Assembly (NCBI GenBank): GCA_014800845.1
Contig: JAAVFJ010000003.1
Span: 62,001 to 126,000 of the forward strand
Source of the DNA: Bacteroidales bacterium
GTDB taxonomy: Bacteria > Bacteroidota > Bacteroidia > Bacteroidales > Muribaculaceae
Direction: 5' to 3'
DNA length: 64,000 nucleotides
Within the stretch, counting starts at the first letter, position 1, and each line of letters starts with the position of its first letter. The notes beneath the pieces were generated by a model. The model saw only the letters and a program-made list of their open reading frames with translations, was not told the DNA's origin and did no database searches. Shown here in pieces: positions 1 to 10,190 of this stretch. Both the position numbers and the translations under genes were made by a program.

Positions 1-1022
1 AACGCTTCCTCAAGCTGGCCGCCAATGTGAGCAAGCAGCACCCCGTGGTGGTGAGCGAATTCATCCAGGGTGCCAAGGAGATAGAGCTCGACGCCGTGGC
101 TCAGGAGGGTGAAATCAAGCTCTACGCCATCAGCGAACACATAGAATTTGCCGGTGTGCACTCCGGCGATGCCACCATACAGTTCCCCCCGCAGAAGCTC
201 TACGTGGAGACCATGCGCCGCATAAAGAAAATTTCCGGCAAGATTGCCCGCGCGCTTCATATCTCCGGACCTTTCAACATCCAGTTCCTCGCTAAGGACA
301 ACGATATCAAGGTAATAGAGTGCAACCTGCGTGCCTCTCGCTCGTTCCCCTTCGTGAGCAAGGTTTCCAAGCAGAATTTCATAGACATGGCCACTCGCGT
401 CATGCTCGGAATCCCTGTGGAGAAGACCGCCGGACGCGCCTTTGACCTGGACTACGTGGGTGTGAAAGCCAGCCAGTTCAGCTTCTCGCGTCTGCAGGGC
501 GCCGACCCCGTGCTCGGTGTGGACATGAGCTCTACCGGCGAGGTGGGCTGCATAGGCGATGATACCTCTGAAGCAGTGCTTAAGGCCATGCTCTCAGTGG
601 GTTACACCATCCCCCGCAAAGACCGCAAGATACTCATCTCTTCCGGCACCGTCAAGTCAAAGGTGAGCCTGCTCGATGCCGCCCGTCTGCTTCACCGCAA
701 GGGCTACACCATCTGCGCCACCGAAGGCACCCACGACTTCCTCAGCGAAAACGGTGTCCCCTCAGTGCGCGTCTATATGCCTAACGAGCAGGGCAAGCCC
801 CAAGCCATCGACATGCTTCACTCCAAGGAGATAGACTTCGTGGTGAATATTCCCAAGAATCTGACTCCCAAGGAGTTGAGCAATGGCTACAAGGTGCGTC
901 GCGCCGCCGTGGACCTCAACATACCGCTGATTACCAACGCGCGCCTGGCCTCTGCCTTCATTCAGGCCTTCTGCGAAATCAGCCTTGACCAGGTACCCAT
1001 CAAGAGCTGGAACGAATACTGA
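1..1022 (+). CDS. carB: carbamoyl-phosphate synthase large subunit, C-terminal part (partial)
   Basis: The frame is open from base 3, so the gene enters from the left edge; the GTG at 27 is an internal valine codon, not a start. About 340 residues of a family usually near 1,070 are present. The first part is the end of the second ATP-grasp domain (ECNLRASRSFPFVSK, shaping the carbamate/ATP site). The part from about residue 210 is the methylglyoxal-synthase-like allosteric domain (KILISSGTVKSKVSLLDAARLLHRKG split across the domain entry, then ATEGTHDFL and NIPLITNARLA). The enzyme makes carbamoyl phosphate from bicarbonate, glutamine nitrogen and ATP for pyrimidines and arginine. The stop TGA shares its A with the ATG of the next gene. 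Bacteroidales often carry CarB paralogues, and which one this is cannot be told here. Confidence 0.95.
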   Translation, partial: RFLKLAANVSKQHPVVVSEFIQGAKEIELDAVAQEGEIKLYAISEHIEFAGVHSGDATIQFPPQKLYVETMRRIKKISGKIARALHISGPFNIQFLAKDNDIKVIECNLRASRSFPFVSKVSKQNFIDMATRVMLGIPVEKTAGRAFDLDYVGVKASQFSFSRLQGADPVLGVDMSSTGEVGCIGDDTSEAVLKAMLSVGYTIPRKDRKILISSGTVKSKVSLLDAARLLHRKGYTICATEGTHDFLSENGVPSVRVYMPNEQGKPQAIDMLHSKEIDFVVNIPKNLTPKELSNGYKVRRAAVDLNIPLITNARLASAFIQAFCEISLDQVPIKSWNEY

Positions 1023-2488
1023 TGCTTTTCAATTCCTTTGCGTTCCTGTGTGTAATCCCCGTAGTGCTGTTCGTGTACTACTTGGCCATCCACGCATGTT
1101 CGCCTAAAGGAAACAGACTTACAAATCGCGTGGCTAATGCTCTATTGCTGGGCATAAGCTACGCGTTTTTCTTCTATAATCAGCCCGCCTACACTCTCTT
1201 GCTCTTTGCTCTGACGCTGCTGACCTACCTCTTCGGGCGTCTCTTCGACCGCGGCGAGAAGGGTGACAGCCGCGCTCCGCAATCCGCAAAGCGCAAGCGA
1301 GGGGGGCTCATCACGCTGGCGGTGCTGCTCGTAATCCTCCCTCTGCTCTTCTTTAAATATTACAACTTCCTGCTCGACCTCAGCCTTGACCTCTTCTCGG
1401 CTATGGGTATAGACTGGCATGCTCCCCGCAGCAGCTGGATAGTGCCCCTGGGTATCAGCTTCTTCACCTTTCAGGCTTTGGGTTACGTGTGGGACGTATA
1501 CTACGACCGCATCCGGGCCGAGCGTAATTTTGCCGACTACATGCTCTTCGTGGCCTTCTTCCCCCAGATAGCCTCCGGACCCATCAGCAAGGCTCAGGAC
1601 CTGCTTCCGCAGATCAAGAAACCGCGTCCGCTAAGCTGGCCCGACATAACCGCCGGCATGAAGCTGCTGCTCTGGGGCTACTTCCTGAAAGCTGTCTTTG
1701 CCGACCGCATGGCAATCACTGCCGACATAGTCTTCGGCGCGTGGGAGCACTACTCCGGCTTCTACTGCTTTATCGGCTCCATCATGTACTCGCTGCAGAT
1801 CTACGGCGACTTCGCCGGCTATTCCCTTATGGCCATAGGTGTGGCGCGTATGCTCGGTTTTCGCCTCATCAACAACTTCCAGCGCCCTTATCTCTCCGCC
1901 TCTGTCAGCGAATTCTGGCGCCGTTGGCACATCAGCCTCTCCACCTGGCTACGCGACTACGTCTACATCCCCCTCGGAGGTAACCGCAAAGGGCGCGGAC
2001 GCAGCTACGTCAACCTCTTCGTGACATTCCTGGTAAGCGGCATCTGGCATGGCGCAAATCTTACCTTTATAGTCTGGGGCGCGCTGCACGGCATCTTCCA
2101 GAGCATAGAGAAATTCTTCAAAGTGCCCAAGCGTCCCGACGGGCGCCTCCTGCTCACCCTGCGCATCATCATCACCTTTCTGCTCGTAAACTTCGCCTGG
2201 ATATTCTTCCGCATGCCCCGCCTCAGCGACGCCCTCGGCATGCTGCGCCGCATCTTCACCTGCGCCCCCGGGGCCTCCGTGCCCTTCTCGCGCGTGAGCC
2301 TGCTGTTCATAACCCTGGCCATACTGACCGTGCTCATCAAGGAGATAGCCGAAGAGTGGGCCCCCGGCTATTCGCTCATCAACCATCGGCGTCCGGCAGT
2401 GCGCATCATCACCTACATCGCCCTCATCTTCGCCATACTTCTCTGCGGCGTGCTTGATTCGTCAAACTTCATATACGTAAACTTCTGA
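1022..2488 (+). CDS. MBOAT family membrane O-acyltransferase (AlgI/PatA-like)
   Basis: 488 residues, about ten hydrophobic segments, starting MLFNSFAFLCVIPVVLF. The MBOAT core is clear: SEFWRRWHISLSTWLRDYV, YIPLGGNRKG, and SGIWHGANLTFIVWGALHG, whose histidine in WHGA is the conserved catalytic residue of the family. Members move acyl groups (usually acetyl) across the inner membrane to extracytoplasmic polymers such as alginate, peptidoglycan or exopolysaccharide. The start overlaps the carB stop by one base and its own stop overlaps the start of the next gene by one base, so translation of all three is probably coupled. The next gene encodes an SGNH-like protein, the usual partner of this type of acyltransferase. 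The acceptor polymer cannot be named. Confidence 0.9.
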   Translation: MLFNSFAFLCVIPVVLFVYYLAIHACSPKGNRLTNRVANALLLGISYAFFFYNQPAYTLLLFALTLLTYLFGRLFDRGEKGDSRAPQSAKRKRGGLITLAVLLVILPLLFFKYYNFLLDLSLDLFSAMGIDWHAPRSSWIVPLGISFFTFQALGYVWDVYYDRIRAERNFADYMLFVAFFPQIASGPISKAQDLLPQIKKPRPLSWPDITAGMKLLLWGYFLKAVFADRMAITADIVFGAWEHYSGFYCFIGSIMYSLQIYGDFAGYSLMAIGVARMLGFRLINNFQRPYLSASVSEFWRRWHISLSTWLRDYVYIPLGGNRKGRGRSYVNLFVTFLVSGIWHGANLTFIVWGALHGIFQSIEKFFKVPKRPDGRLLLTLRIIITFLLVNFAWIFFRMPRLSDALGMLRRIFTCAPGASVPFSRVSLLFITLAILTVLIKEIAEEWAPGYSLINHRRPAVRIITYIALIFAILLCGVLDSSNFIYVNF

Positions 2489-3426
2489 TGACTGCACGAC
2501 GCTTCCTGAAAATGCTCCTGATAATGGCCCTGGCTGCCCTGGCTATCGACCTGCTCATAGGTTTCGGAGCATACCGCCTGATGGGCACTGCCCGCAGCGG
2601 TGACTCTCAGCGCGCATACCATATTAATAAGCGCACGGAGGCCGATGTGCTCATCTTCGGCTCCTCACGCGCCTTGCATCATTACGACCCCGCCGTGCTC
2701 GAAAAGCACTGGGGAACCACCGTCTACAACGCCGGCAACGATGGCTGTGGCATACTGCTCAACTACATGCAGCTCTCCTCCATCCTGCAGCGTTACACCC
2801 CCAAAACAGTCATAATGGACCTCTACGGCCCTTACGACTTCCTGCGCGAGGCCGACTACTCCCGCTATCTGGGATGGGCGAGAATCTTCTACGGCAAAGG
2901 TTGCGAAGCCCTCGACTCCGTGATCGACGATGCCGACCCCACCGAGCGCTTCAAAAACCTCAGCGGCGCCTACCGTTACAACTACCGAATTGTGCAGGTA
3001 ATTTTCGACAATATTGCCTCGCGCACCACCGACTATCATGGTTACCGAGGCGAGGAGGGGGAGCTTGACCCCAAGGCCGCCACCGACCTGACCTGGCCAT
3101 CTACAGAACTTGACCCCCTTAAGCTCGAATACCTCCGCCGCTTGGCCGAGCGCTGCCGGGAGAGGGGCGTGAAGCTCTACGTGGTGGTGTCGCCATATTA
3201 CTCCACTTTCCCCTCCGAGCAGATTCCGGAGCGCGTGCGTAGCATTCTCGCCACTTACGGCGTGGAGCCCATAGATATGAGTCGCGACCCCCGCTTCCTG
3301 GGGCAACACAGGTATTTTTATGACACAAACCACCTCAATAGCCGGGGTGCATGCCTCTTCACAGGCATAGTTGCAGAGAAAATTGACTCGCTGCAAAAAA
3401 CTGAAAACCAAAGAGATAAAAAATAA
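2488..3426 (+). CDS. membrane-anchored SGNH/AlgX-like protein, partner of the MBOAT acyltransferase
   Basis: 312 residues. One N-terminal hydrophobic segment (about residues 8-30) anchors an extracytoplasmic domain. Motifs fit an SGNH hydrolase fold: block I IFGSSRALHHYDP (serine of GSSR), block II-like NAGNDGCG, and near the C terminus DTNHLNSRGA, where the D and H complete a triad. In alginate and peptidoglycan O-acetylation systems such a protein takes the acyl group from the MBOAT protein and places it on the polymer. The gene overlaps the MBOAT gene by one base. It could instead be an esterase removing the group. No close named family was recognised beyond the SGNH/DHHW-type superfamily. 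The cell location is the periplasmic face of the inner membrane. Confidence 0.7.
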   Translation: MTARRFLKMLLIMALAALAIDLLIGFGAYRLMGTARSGDSQRAYHINKRTEADVLIFGSSRALHHYDPAVLEKHWGTTVYNAGNDGCGILLNYMQLSSILQRYTPKTVIMDLYGPYDFLREADYSRYLGWARIFYGKGCEALDSVIDDADPTERFKNLSGAYRYNYRIVQVIFDNIASRTTDYHGYRGEEGELDPKAATDLTWPSTELDPLKLEYLRRLAERCRERGVKLYVVVSPYYSTFPSEQIPERVRSILATYGVEPIDMSRDPRFLGQHRYFYDTNHLNSRGACLFTGIVAEKIDSLQKTENQRDKK

Positions 3427-3448
3427 ATATAAAAAAAGTGCACAAAAA

Positions 3449-3480
3449 TTTGGTGGGGTGAGAAAAAATCAGTAATTTTG
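3449..3480 (+). promoter_or_regulatory. promoter of tRNA-Asn
   Basis: TTTG at 3449-3452, a 20-bp spacer, then TAATTTTG at 3473-3480. This is an exact match to the Bacteroidota housekeeping promoter (TTTG, 19-21 bp, TAnnTTTG). Transcription would start near 3487, about 42 bases before the mature tRNA. Confidence 0.8.
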
Positions 3481-3528
3481 CTGCGCAAACGGGAAGACAA
3501 GTGAGTCGCTCCCGAATGCTTAAAACAC

Positions 3529-3602
3529 GCTTCAATAGCTCAGTTGGTTAGAGCACCTGACTGTTAATCAGGGGGTCGTTGGTTCAAGCCCATCTTGAAG
3601 CG
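3529..3602 (+). tRNA. tRNA-Asn (anticodon GTT)
   Basis: 74 bases fold as a full cloverleaf: acceptor GCTTCAA with TTGAAGC, D stem GCTC with GAGC, anticodon stem CCTGA with TCAGG and loop CTGTTAA (anticodon GTT at 3563-3565), variable loop GGGTC, T stem GTTGG with CCATC around TTCAAGC. The T stem has one U-U mismatch. The discriminator is G and no CCA is encoded. It is a single-gene transcription unit, with its own promoter upstream and a terminator hairpin directly downstream. Confidence 0.95.
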
Positions 3603-3609
3603 CAATTGT

Positions 3610-3643
3610 CGGGAAGACGTGAGTCTTCCCGCTTTTGTTTTTT
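3610..3643 (+). terminator. rho-independent terminator of tRNA-Asn
   Basis: A perfect 9-bp stem (CGGGAAGAC with GTCTTCCCG) closes a GTGA tetraloop and is followed by a T-rich tract (CTTTTGTTTTTT). Confidence 0.9.
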
Positions 3644-3682
3644 AATGGGTTAAGGGTTAAGGGTTAAGGAGTAGGGGTTATG
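3644..3682 (+). repeat. GGGTTAA/GGGTTAT heptad repeat array
   Basis: Tandem TTAAGGG units follow the tRNA terminator, ending in GGGGTTATGG. The same kind of unit recurs at about 27461, 28619 and 58519. See the findings. The rest of the gap up to the fabD promoter (3683-3829) shows only a small hairpin, AATCCC-ATC-GGGATT at 3751-3765, and no convincing gene. Confidence 0.6.
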
Positions 3683-3829
3683 GAGCGCGGGTTGACTTCA
3701 CATCAAGGCCTTTAAGGTAAATCAAGGGTGCATAGCGGTAGTAAAGTGCAAATCCCATCGGGATTGGCACCAAATCGTCTCCCCCGCTGCCTCCCTGAAA
3801 ACTCAAAACCCGAAACCTGAAATCGAGCA

Positions 3830-3861
3830 GTTGCAAGTGTGGGAAATATTTTGTAAATTTG
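3830..3861 (+). promoter_or_regulatory. promoter of fabD
   Basis: GTTG at 3830-3833, a 20-bp spacer and TAAATTTG at 3854-3861 match the Bacteroidota promoter. The expected transcript start near 3868 coincides with a 9-bp hairpin (3868-3888). The leader is about 100 bases. Confidence 0.75.
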
Positions 3862-3967
3862 CGGGCTGATAGCAAACGGTTTGCTGTCAGAGCGCTGGTG
3901 TCCGCTTGGCGGCATGTGCGCGTTTCATAATCAAATTGCGTGTATCGTAATCCAAATAAGTAACAGA

Positions 3968-4843
3968 ATGAAAGCTTATGTATTCCCGGGGCAAGGTGCC
4001 CAGTTTGTAGGTATGGGTAAGGATCTCTATGACAATAATGAGACTGCCCGCCAACTCTTTGAGAAGGCTAATGAAGTGCTCGGTTTCCGCATCACTGACC
4101 TGATGTTTAACGGCACTGAGGAGGACCTGCGTCAGACTGCTGTGACTCAGCCTGCCATCTTCCTTCACTCCGTAATCCTGGCGCTCACCGACCCCGAGTT
4201 TAAACCCGATATGGTAGCCGGCCACAGCCTCGGCGAATTCTCCGCTCTCGTGGCCTCAGGCGCTCTGAGCTTTGAGGAGGGTCTGAAGCTCGTTTCTGCC
4301 CGTGCTCACGCCATGCAGAAGGCTTGCGAGGCTCGCCCCTCAACCATGGCTGCTGTGCTCGCTCTCCCCGATGAGAAGGTAGAGGAGCTCTGTGCAGAGG
4401 TTGACGACGTTGTGGCTCCCGCCAACTACAATTGCCCCGGTCAGGTAGTGATCTCCGGTACTATCGAAGGCATCGACGCCGCTTGCGAAAAGATGCTCGA
4501 AGCCGGCGCAAAGCGTGCGCTCAAGCTGAAAGTGGGCGGTGCGTTCCACTCACCCCTCATGCAGCCCGCTCAGGATGAACTCGCCGCAGCTATTGAGGCC
4601 GCTGAGTTCAAGACCCCCGTCTGCCCCATCTATCAGAATGTGGACGGCAAGCCCCACACCGACCCCAAGGAAATCAAGGAGAACCTGCTCAAGCAGCTCA
4701 CCGCTCCAGTGCGTTGGACCTACGATGTGCAGGCCATGATAGCCGACGGCGCCGATTCATTCACTGAGCTCGGTCCCGGCAATGTGCTGCAGGGCCTCGT
4801 GAAGAAGATTGACCGCAAGGTAGCCACCGACGGCCGCCAGTAA
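3968..4843 (+). CDS. fabD: malonyl-CoA:ACP transacylase
   Basis: 291 residues from the ATG at 3968. An upstream in-frame ATG (3881) exists, but the family begins at [12 protein letters not shown], so the later start is used. FabD moves malonyl from CoA to acyl carrier protein for fatty-acid chain extension in the cytoplasm. Visible motifs: the oxyanion-forming GQGAQ at residues 9-13, the nucleophile elbow GHSLGE with Ser87, and His194 in GAFHSPLM, the partner of the serine. Length is normal. It has its own promoter with a hairpin at the mRNA 5' end. asd follows after 29 bases, so the two may share a transcript. Confidence 0.96.
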   Translation: MKAYVFPGQGAQFVGMGKDLYDNNETARQLFEKANEVLGFRITDLMFNGTEEDLRQTAVTQPAIFLHSVILALTDPEFKPDMVAGHSLGEFSALVASGALSFEEGLKLVSARAHAMQKACEARPSTMAAVLALPDEKVEELCAEVDDVVAPANYNCPGQVVISGTIEGIDAACEKMLEAGAKRALKLKVGGAFHSPLMQPAQDELAAAIEAAEFKTPVCPIYQNVDGKPHTDPKEIKENLLKQLTAPVRWTYDVQAMIADGADSFTELGPGNVLQGLVKKIDRKVATDGRQ

Positions 4844-4872
4844 GCCACCTATTATATTGTAACGCAGAGACT

Positions 4873-5898
4873 ATGAACGTAGCTATAGTAGGCGCGAGCG
4901 GAGCCGTAGGTCAGGAGCTTCTCAGGGTGCTCACCGAGCAGAATTTCCCGGTAGACGAGCTCAGGCTTTTCGGCTCCCAGCGTAGCGCCGGCAGGCAGTA
5001 TGAGTTTCGTGGCCGCATGATTGAGGTGCGCGAGCTCCGCCATGACACCGACGATTTCCGCGACATAGACATAGCCTTCACCTCAGCCGGTGCGGGCACA
5101 AGCCGCGAGTTTGCCGACGACATCACCCGCTTCGGCGCCGTGATGATTGACAACTCCAGCGCATTCCGCATGGATCCCGAGGTGCCCTTAGTGGTGCCCG
5201 AGGTGAACGCCGCCGACTCGCTGGAGCGTCCGAAGGGAATCATTGGCAACCCCAACTGCACGACAATCCAGATGGTTGTGGCCCTCAACCCCATCGAGCA
5301 GCTGAGCCACATCAAGCGTGTGCACGTAGCCACCTATCAGGCGGCGAGCGGCGCAGGCGCAGCGGCTATGGACGAGCTGATGCTTCAGACCCGTCAGGTA
5401 CTCGATGGCGAGGAACCCACCGTAGAGAAATTTTCCGCCCGTTTGGCCTTCAACCTCATTCCGCAGGTAGATGTCTTCACCGACAATGACTACACCAAGG
5501 AGGAGATGAAGATGTTTAACGAGACCCGCAAAATCATGCATTCCCCCGACATAAGCGTGTCGGCCATGTGTGTGCGAGTGCCCGTGCTCCGCGCTCACAG
5601 CGAAGCCATCTGGGTAGAGACTGAAAAAAAACTTGAGGTGGCCGAGGTGCGCAAAGCCATGGAGGCTGCTCCCGGCCTGGTGGTGATGGACAATCCCGCC
5701 GAACGCGAGTATCCCATGCCGGGCGACATGGCCGGCAAAGACCCCGTCTATGTAGGGCGTCTGCGCTCTGACCTGACCAACCCCAACGGGCTGACCTTCT
5801 GGACCGTAGGCGACCAGATCAAGAAAGGCGCGGCTCTCAACGCCGTGCAGATAGCTCAGTGGCTCATAGCCCACGACCCTGCTTTCTCTAATAAATAA
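4873..5898 (+). CDS. asd: aspartate-semialdehyde dehydrogenase
   Basis: 341 residues, the family's usual length. It reduces beta-aspartyl phosphate to aspartate semialdehyde with NADPH, the branch point to lysine/diaminopimelate, threonine and methionine. Seen: the Rossmann nucleotide loop [11 protein letters not shown] at residues 6-16, the catalytic cysteine in NPNCTT (Cys129), QAASGAGA near 157, and the general-base histidine in RAHSEAIW (His242). It lies between fabD and lepA with gaps of 29 and 4 bases, so it is probably part of a housekeeping transcript rather than an amino-acid operon. Confidence 0.96.
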   Translation: MNVAIVGASGAVGQELLRVLTEQNFPVDELRLFGSQRSAGRQYEFRGRMIEVRELRHDTDDFRDIDIAFTSAGAGTSREFADDITRFGAVMIDNSSAFRMDPEVPLVVPEVNAADSLERPKGIIGNPNCTTIQMVVALNPIEQLSHIKRVHVATYQAASGAGAAAMDELMLQTRQVLDGEEPTVEKFSARLAFNLIPQVDVFTDNDYTKEEMKMFNETRKIMHSPDISVSAMCVRVPVLRAHSEAIWVETEKKLEVAEVRKAMEAAPGLVVMDNPAEREYPMPGDMAGKDPVYVGRLRSDLTNPNGLTFWTVGDQIKKGAALNAVQIAQWLIAHDPAFSNK

Positions 5899-5902
5899 GA
5901 AT

Positions 5903-7690
5903 ATGAAGAATATCCGCAACTTCTGCATAATAGCCCACATTGACCACGGCAAAAGTACCCTGGCCGACCGCCTGTTGGAATACACCAACACCGTGTCTGC
6001 CAAGGATATGGAGGCCCAGGTGCTCGATGACATGGACCTGGAGCGCGAGCGTGGCATAACAATCAAGAGCCACGCCATTCAGATGGACTACGAGCAGGAG
6101 GGCACGCACTACACTCTGAACCTCATCGACACCCCGGGGCACGTGGACTTCTCCTACGAGGTGTCCCGCTCCATAGCCGCCTGCGAGGGCGCTCTGCTGA
6201 TAGTAGACGCCACGCAAGGTATTCAGGCTCAGACCATTTCCAACCTCTACATGGCCATAGACAATGACCTGGAGATAATCCCGGTGCTTAACAAGTGTGA
6301 CCTGGACAGCGCCAACCCCGACGAGGTGGAGGATCAGATTGTGGACCTGCTCGGCTGCGACCGCTCGGAGATAATCCGCGCATCGGGCAAGACTGGCATG
6401 GGCATCCCCGAGGTGCTGCGCGCCATTGTGGAGAGGATTCCCGCACCTAAAGGTGACCCCGAGGCACCGCTTCAGGCGTTGATTTTCGACTCCGTCTTCA
6501 ACCCCTTCCGCGGCATCATAGCCTACTTCAAGATAGTGAACGGCACCATCCGCACCGGCGACTTCGTGAAATTCGTGGCCACCGGCAAGGAGTACCATGC
6601 CGACGAAATAGGTGTGCTCAAGCTCGACATGCAGCCCCGCAAGGAGCTCTCCGCCGGCAATGTGGGCTACATCATCTCCGGTATCAAGACAAGCCGCGAG
6701 GTCAAGGTGGGCGACACCATCACCCATGTGGCGCGCCCCTGCGAGAATGCCATCGAGGGCTTTGAAGAGGTAAAGCCTATGGTATTTGCCGGTGTCTATC
6801 CCATTGAGACCGAGGACTTTGAAAACCTCCGTGCATCGCTCGAAAAGCTTCAGCTCAACGATGCGTCGCTCACTTTCACCCCCGAGTCATCGGCAGCCCT
6901 CGGCTTCGGCTTCCGCTGCGGCTTCCTGGGGCTGCTCCACATGGAGATTATCCAGGAGCGACTGGGGCGCGAGTTTGACATGGATGTCATCACCACGGTG
7001 CCCAACGTGTCCTATAAGGTCTACGACAAAAAAGGGAACGTGACCGAGGTGCACAACCCCTCCGGGCTGCCCGAAGCCACGCTCATTGACCACATTGAGG
7101 AGCCCTACATCCGCGCCTCCATCATCACGCAGGCTGACTACATCGGTCCCATCATGACCCTCTGCCTGAGCAAGCGCGGCGAGCTGGTGAAGCAGGAATA
7201 CATCTCCGGCAACCGCCTGGAGCTCACCTTCGACATGCCTCTGGGAGAAATCGTGATTGACTTCTACGACAAGCTAAAATCAATATCCAAGGGCTACGCA
7301 TCGTTTGACTATCACCTCAACGGCTTCCGCGAGAGCAAGCTCATTAAGCTCGATGTGCTCCTCAACGGCGAGAGTGTAGACGCGCTCTCCACGCTCACCC
7401 ATCAGGATAACGCCGTCAGGTTCGGTCGCCGCATGTGCGAGAAGCTCAAGGAACTCATACCGCGCCAACAGTTTGACATAGCCATCCAGGCAGCCATAGG
7501 CGCCAAAATCATAGCGCGCGAGACTATCAAGGCCGTGCGTAAGGATGTGACCGCCAAGTGTTATGGCGGCGACATCTCCCGCAAACGCAAGCTGCTCGAG
7601 AAGCAGAAAGCAGGCAAGAAGCGCATGAAGCAGATAGGCAGCGTGGAGGTGCCCCAGAAGGCGTTCCTCGCTGTGCTCAAGCTTGATTAA
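5903..7690 (+). CDS. lepA: elongation factor 4 (LepA), ribosome-associated GTPase
   Basis: 595 residues, normal for the family. LepA binds the ribosome and acts on stalled or back-translocated complexes and in ribosome assembly. GTPase motifs are in order: G1 AHIDHGKST at about residues 11-19, switch [11 protein letters not shown]3 DTPGHVDF, G4 NKCD, and a G5-like SGKTG. The C-terminal LepA-specific domain is present ([16 protein letters not shown] lies in it in slightly different order, ending [14 protein letters not shown]). It starts 4 bases after the asd stop and ends 33 bases before glnS. Confidence 0.97.
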   Translation: MKNIRNFCIIAHIDHGKSTLADRLLEYTNTVSAKDMEAQVLDDMDLERERGITIKSHAIQMDYEQEGTHYTLNLIDTPGHVDFSYEVSRSIAACEGALLIVDATQGIQAQTISNLYMAIDNDLEIIPVLNKCDLDSANPDEVEDQIVDLLGCDRSEIIRASGKTGMGIPEVLRAIVERIPAPKGDPEAPLQALIFDSVFNPFRGIIAYFKIVNGTIRTGDFVKFVATGKEYHADEIGVLKLDMQPRKELSAGNVGYIISGIKTSREVKVGDTITHVARPCENAIEGFEEVKPMVFAGVYPIETEDFENLRASLEKLQLNDASLTFTPESSAALGFGFRCGFLGLLHMEIIQERLGREFDMDVITTVPNVSYKVYDKKGNVTEVHNPSGLPEATLIDHIEEPYIRASIITQADYIGPIMTLCLSKRGELVKQEYISGNRLELTFDMPLGEIVIDFYDKLKSISKGYASFDYHLNGFRESKLIKLDVLLNGESVDALSTLTHQDNAVRFGRRMCEKLKELIPRQQFDIAIQAAIGAKIIARETIKAVRKDVTAKCYGGDISRKRKLLEKQKAGKKRMKQIGSVEVPQKAFLAVLKLD

Positions 7691-7723
7691 CTCTTTCAAA
7701 CACTCTCTTAAACAACAGAAACA

Positions 7724-9433
<1,710 letters not shown>

Positions 9434-9458
9434 AAAACACTCTGAACCACAGAACGAT

Positions 9459-9503
9459 ACACCCGTGTCGCAGGGCTCACGAAGCCTTTGGCGATACGGG
9501 TGT
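9459..9503 (+). terminator. large hairpin after glnS (terminator or attenuator)
   Basis: Arms ACACCCGTGTCGC and GCGATACGGGTGT pair over 13 bp with one G-T wobble; a small inner stem GGCT/AGCC sits in the loop. There is no T tract behind it, so it may be an attenuator or RNA-stability element rather than a strong terminator. Confidence 0.55.
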
Positions 9504-9527
9504 GTTGCCCTGAAAACTCTAACTTAA

Positions 9528-10190
9528 ATGACACACGACATAGCTTTTCTCTTTGACCTCGACGGCGTGCTGATTGACTCCGAGCGCCGCTATACACGCA
9601 TCTGGCAGGGGATTGATGATGAATTCCACAGCGGCGTAGCTGACCTGCCCCGGGTGATTAAGGGGATGACACTTCAGAACATTCTGGCGGAGTATTTCCC
9701 TGACCCTGAGGTGAGTAAGCAGGTGGAGGAGCGACTTCTTGCCGGCGAGGAAAAGATGGAGTATGCCTATATGCCCGGTGCCGAGAGGCTGCTGACGCGT
9801 CTCAAGGAGATGGGGGTGCCCATGGCGCTCGTGACCAGCAGCGACGAGGTCAAGATGGCATCGTTGCGCAAAAAGATGCCCGGCATCCTCAGCTGGTTTG
9901 ACGCTGTGGTGGATGGCGACATGGTGACCCACGGCAAACCCGATCCGGAGCCTTACCTCACCGGGGCGCGCCTGCTTGGTGTGGACCCGCGCAACTGCGT
10001 GGTAGTGGAGGATGCGCTGACCGGCATAGAAGCGGGTCACAGGGCCGGCGCCTACGTAGTGGGAATGACCGATACCCTCGGCCGCGAAGTGATAGAGCCG
10101 CGTGTGGATGTGGCTTACGATTCGCTGGAAGATATTGATTTGCAGAGTATTATCAACAAAGTGAAAGGCGCCGGCCATGAGCAGCATTAA
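9528..10190 (+). CDS. HAD-superfamily phosphatase/phosphomutase (beta-phosphoglucomutase-like)
   Basis: 220 residues. HAD motif I is FDLDGVLIDSE near residue 11 (nucleophile Asp and acid/base Asp), motif II VTSSDE near 105, motif III Lys in GKPDPEPYL near 140, and motif IV VVEDALTGIEAG near 160. The helical cap lies after motif I (residues 18-85). Such enzymes dephosphorylate sugar phosphates or similar small metabolites in the cytoplasm; the substrate cannot be read from the sequence. The 3' end overlaps rarA by 14 bases, so translation is likely coupled. Confidence 0.85.
   Translation: MTHDIAFLFDLDGVLIDSERRYTRIWQGIDDEFHSGVADLPRVIKGMTLQNILAEYFPDPEVSKQVEERLLAGEEKMEYAYMPGAERLLTRLKEMGVPMALVTSSDEVKMASLRKKMPGILSWFDAVVDGDMVTHGKPDPEPYLTGARLLGVDPRNCVVVEDALTGIEAGHRAGAYVVGMTDTLGREVIEPRVDVAYDSLEDIDLQSIINKVKGAGHEQH

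Noticed and set aside
3881..3967. N-terminal extension of FabD
   Set aside because: The extra 29 residues do not resemble FabD and the family start [12 protein letters not shown] is at 3968.
5888..6727. Long open frame (279 codons) antisense to lepA
   Set aside because: Shadow frame; lepA is unmistakable on the other strand.
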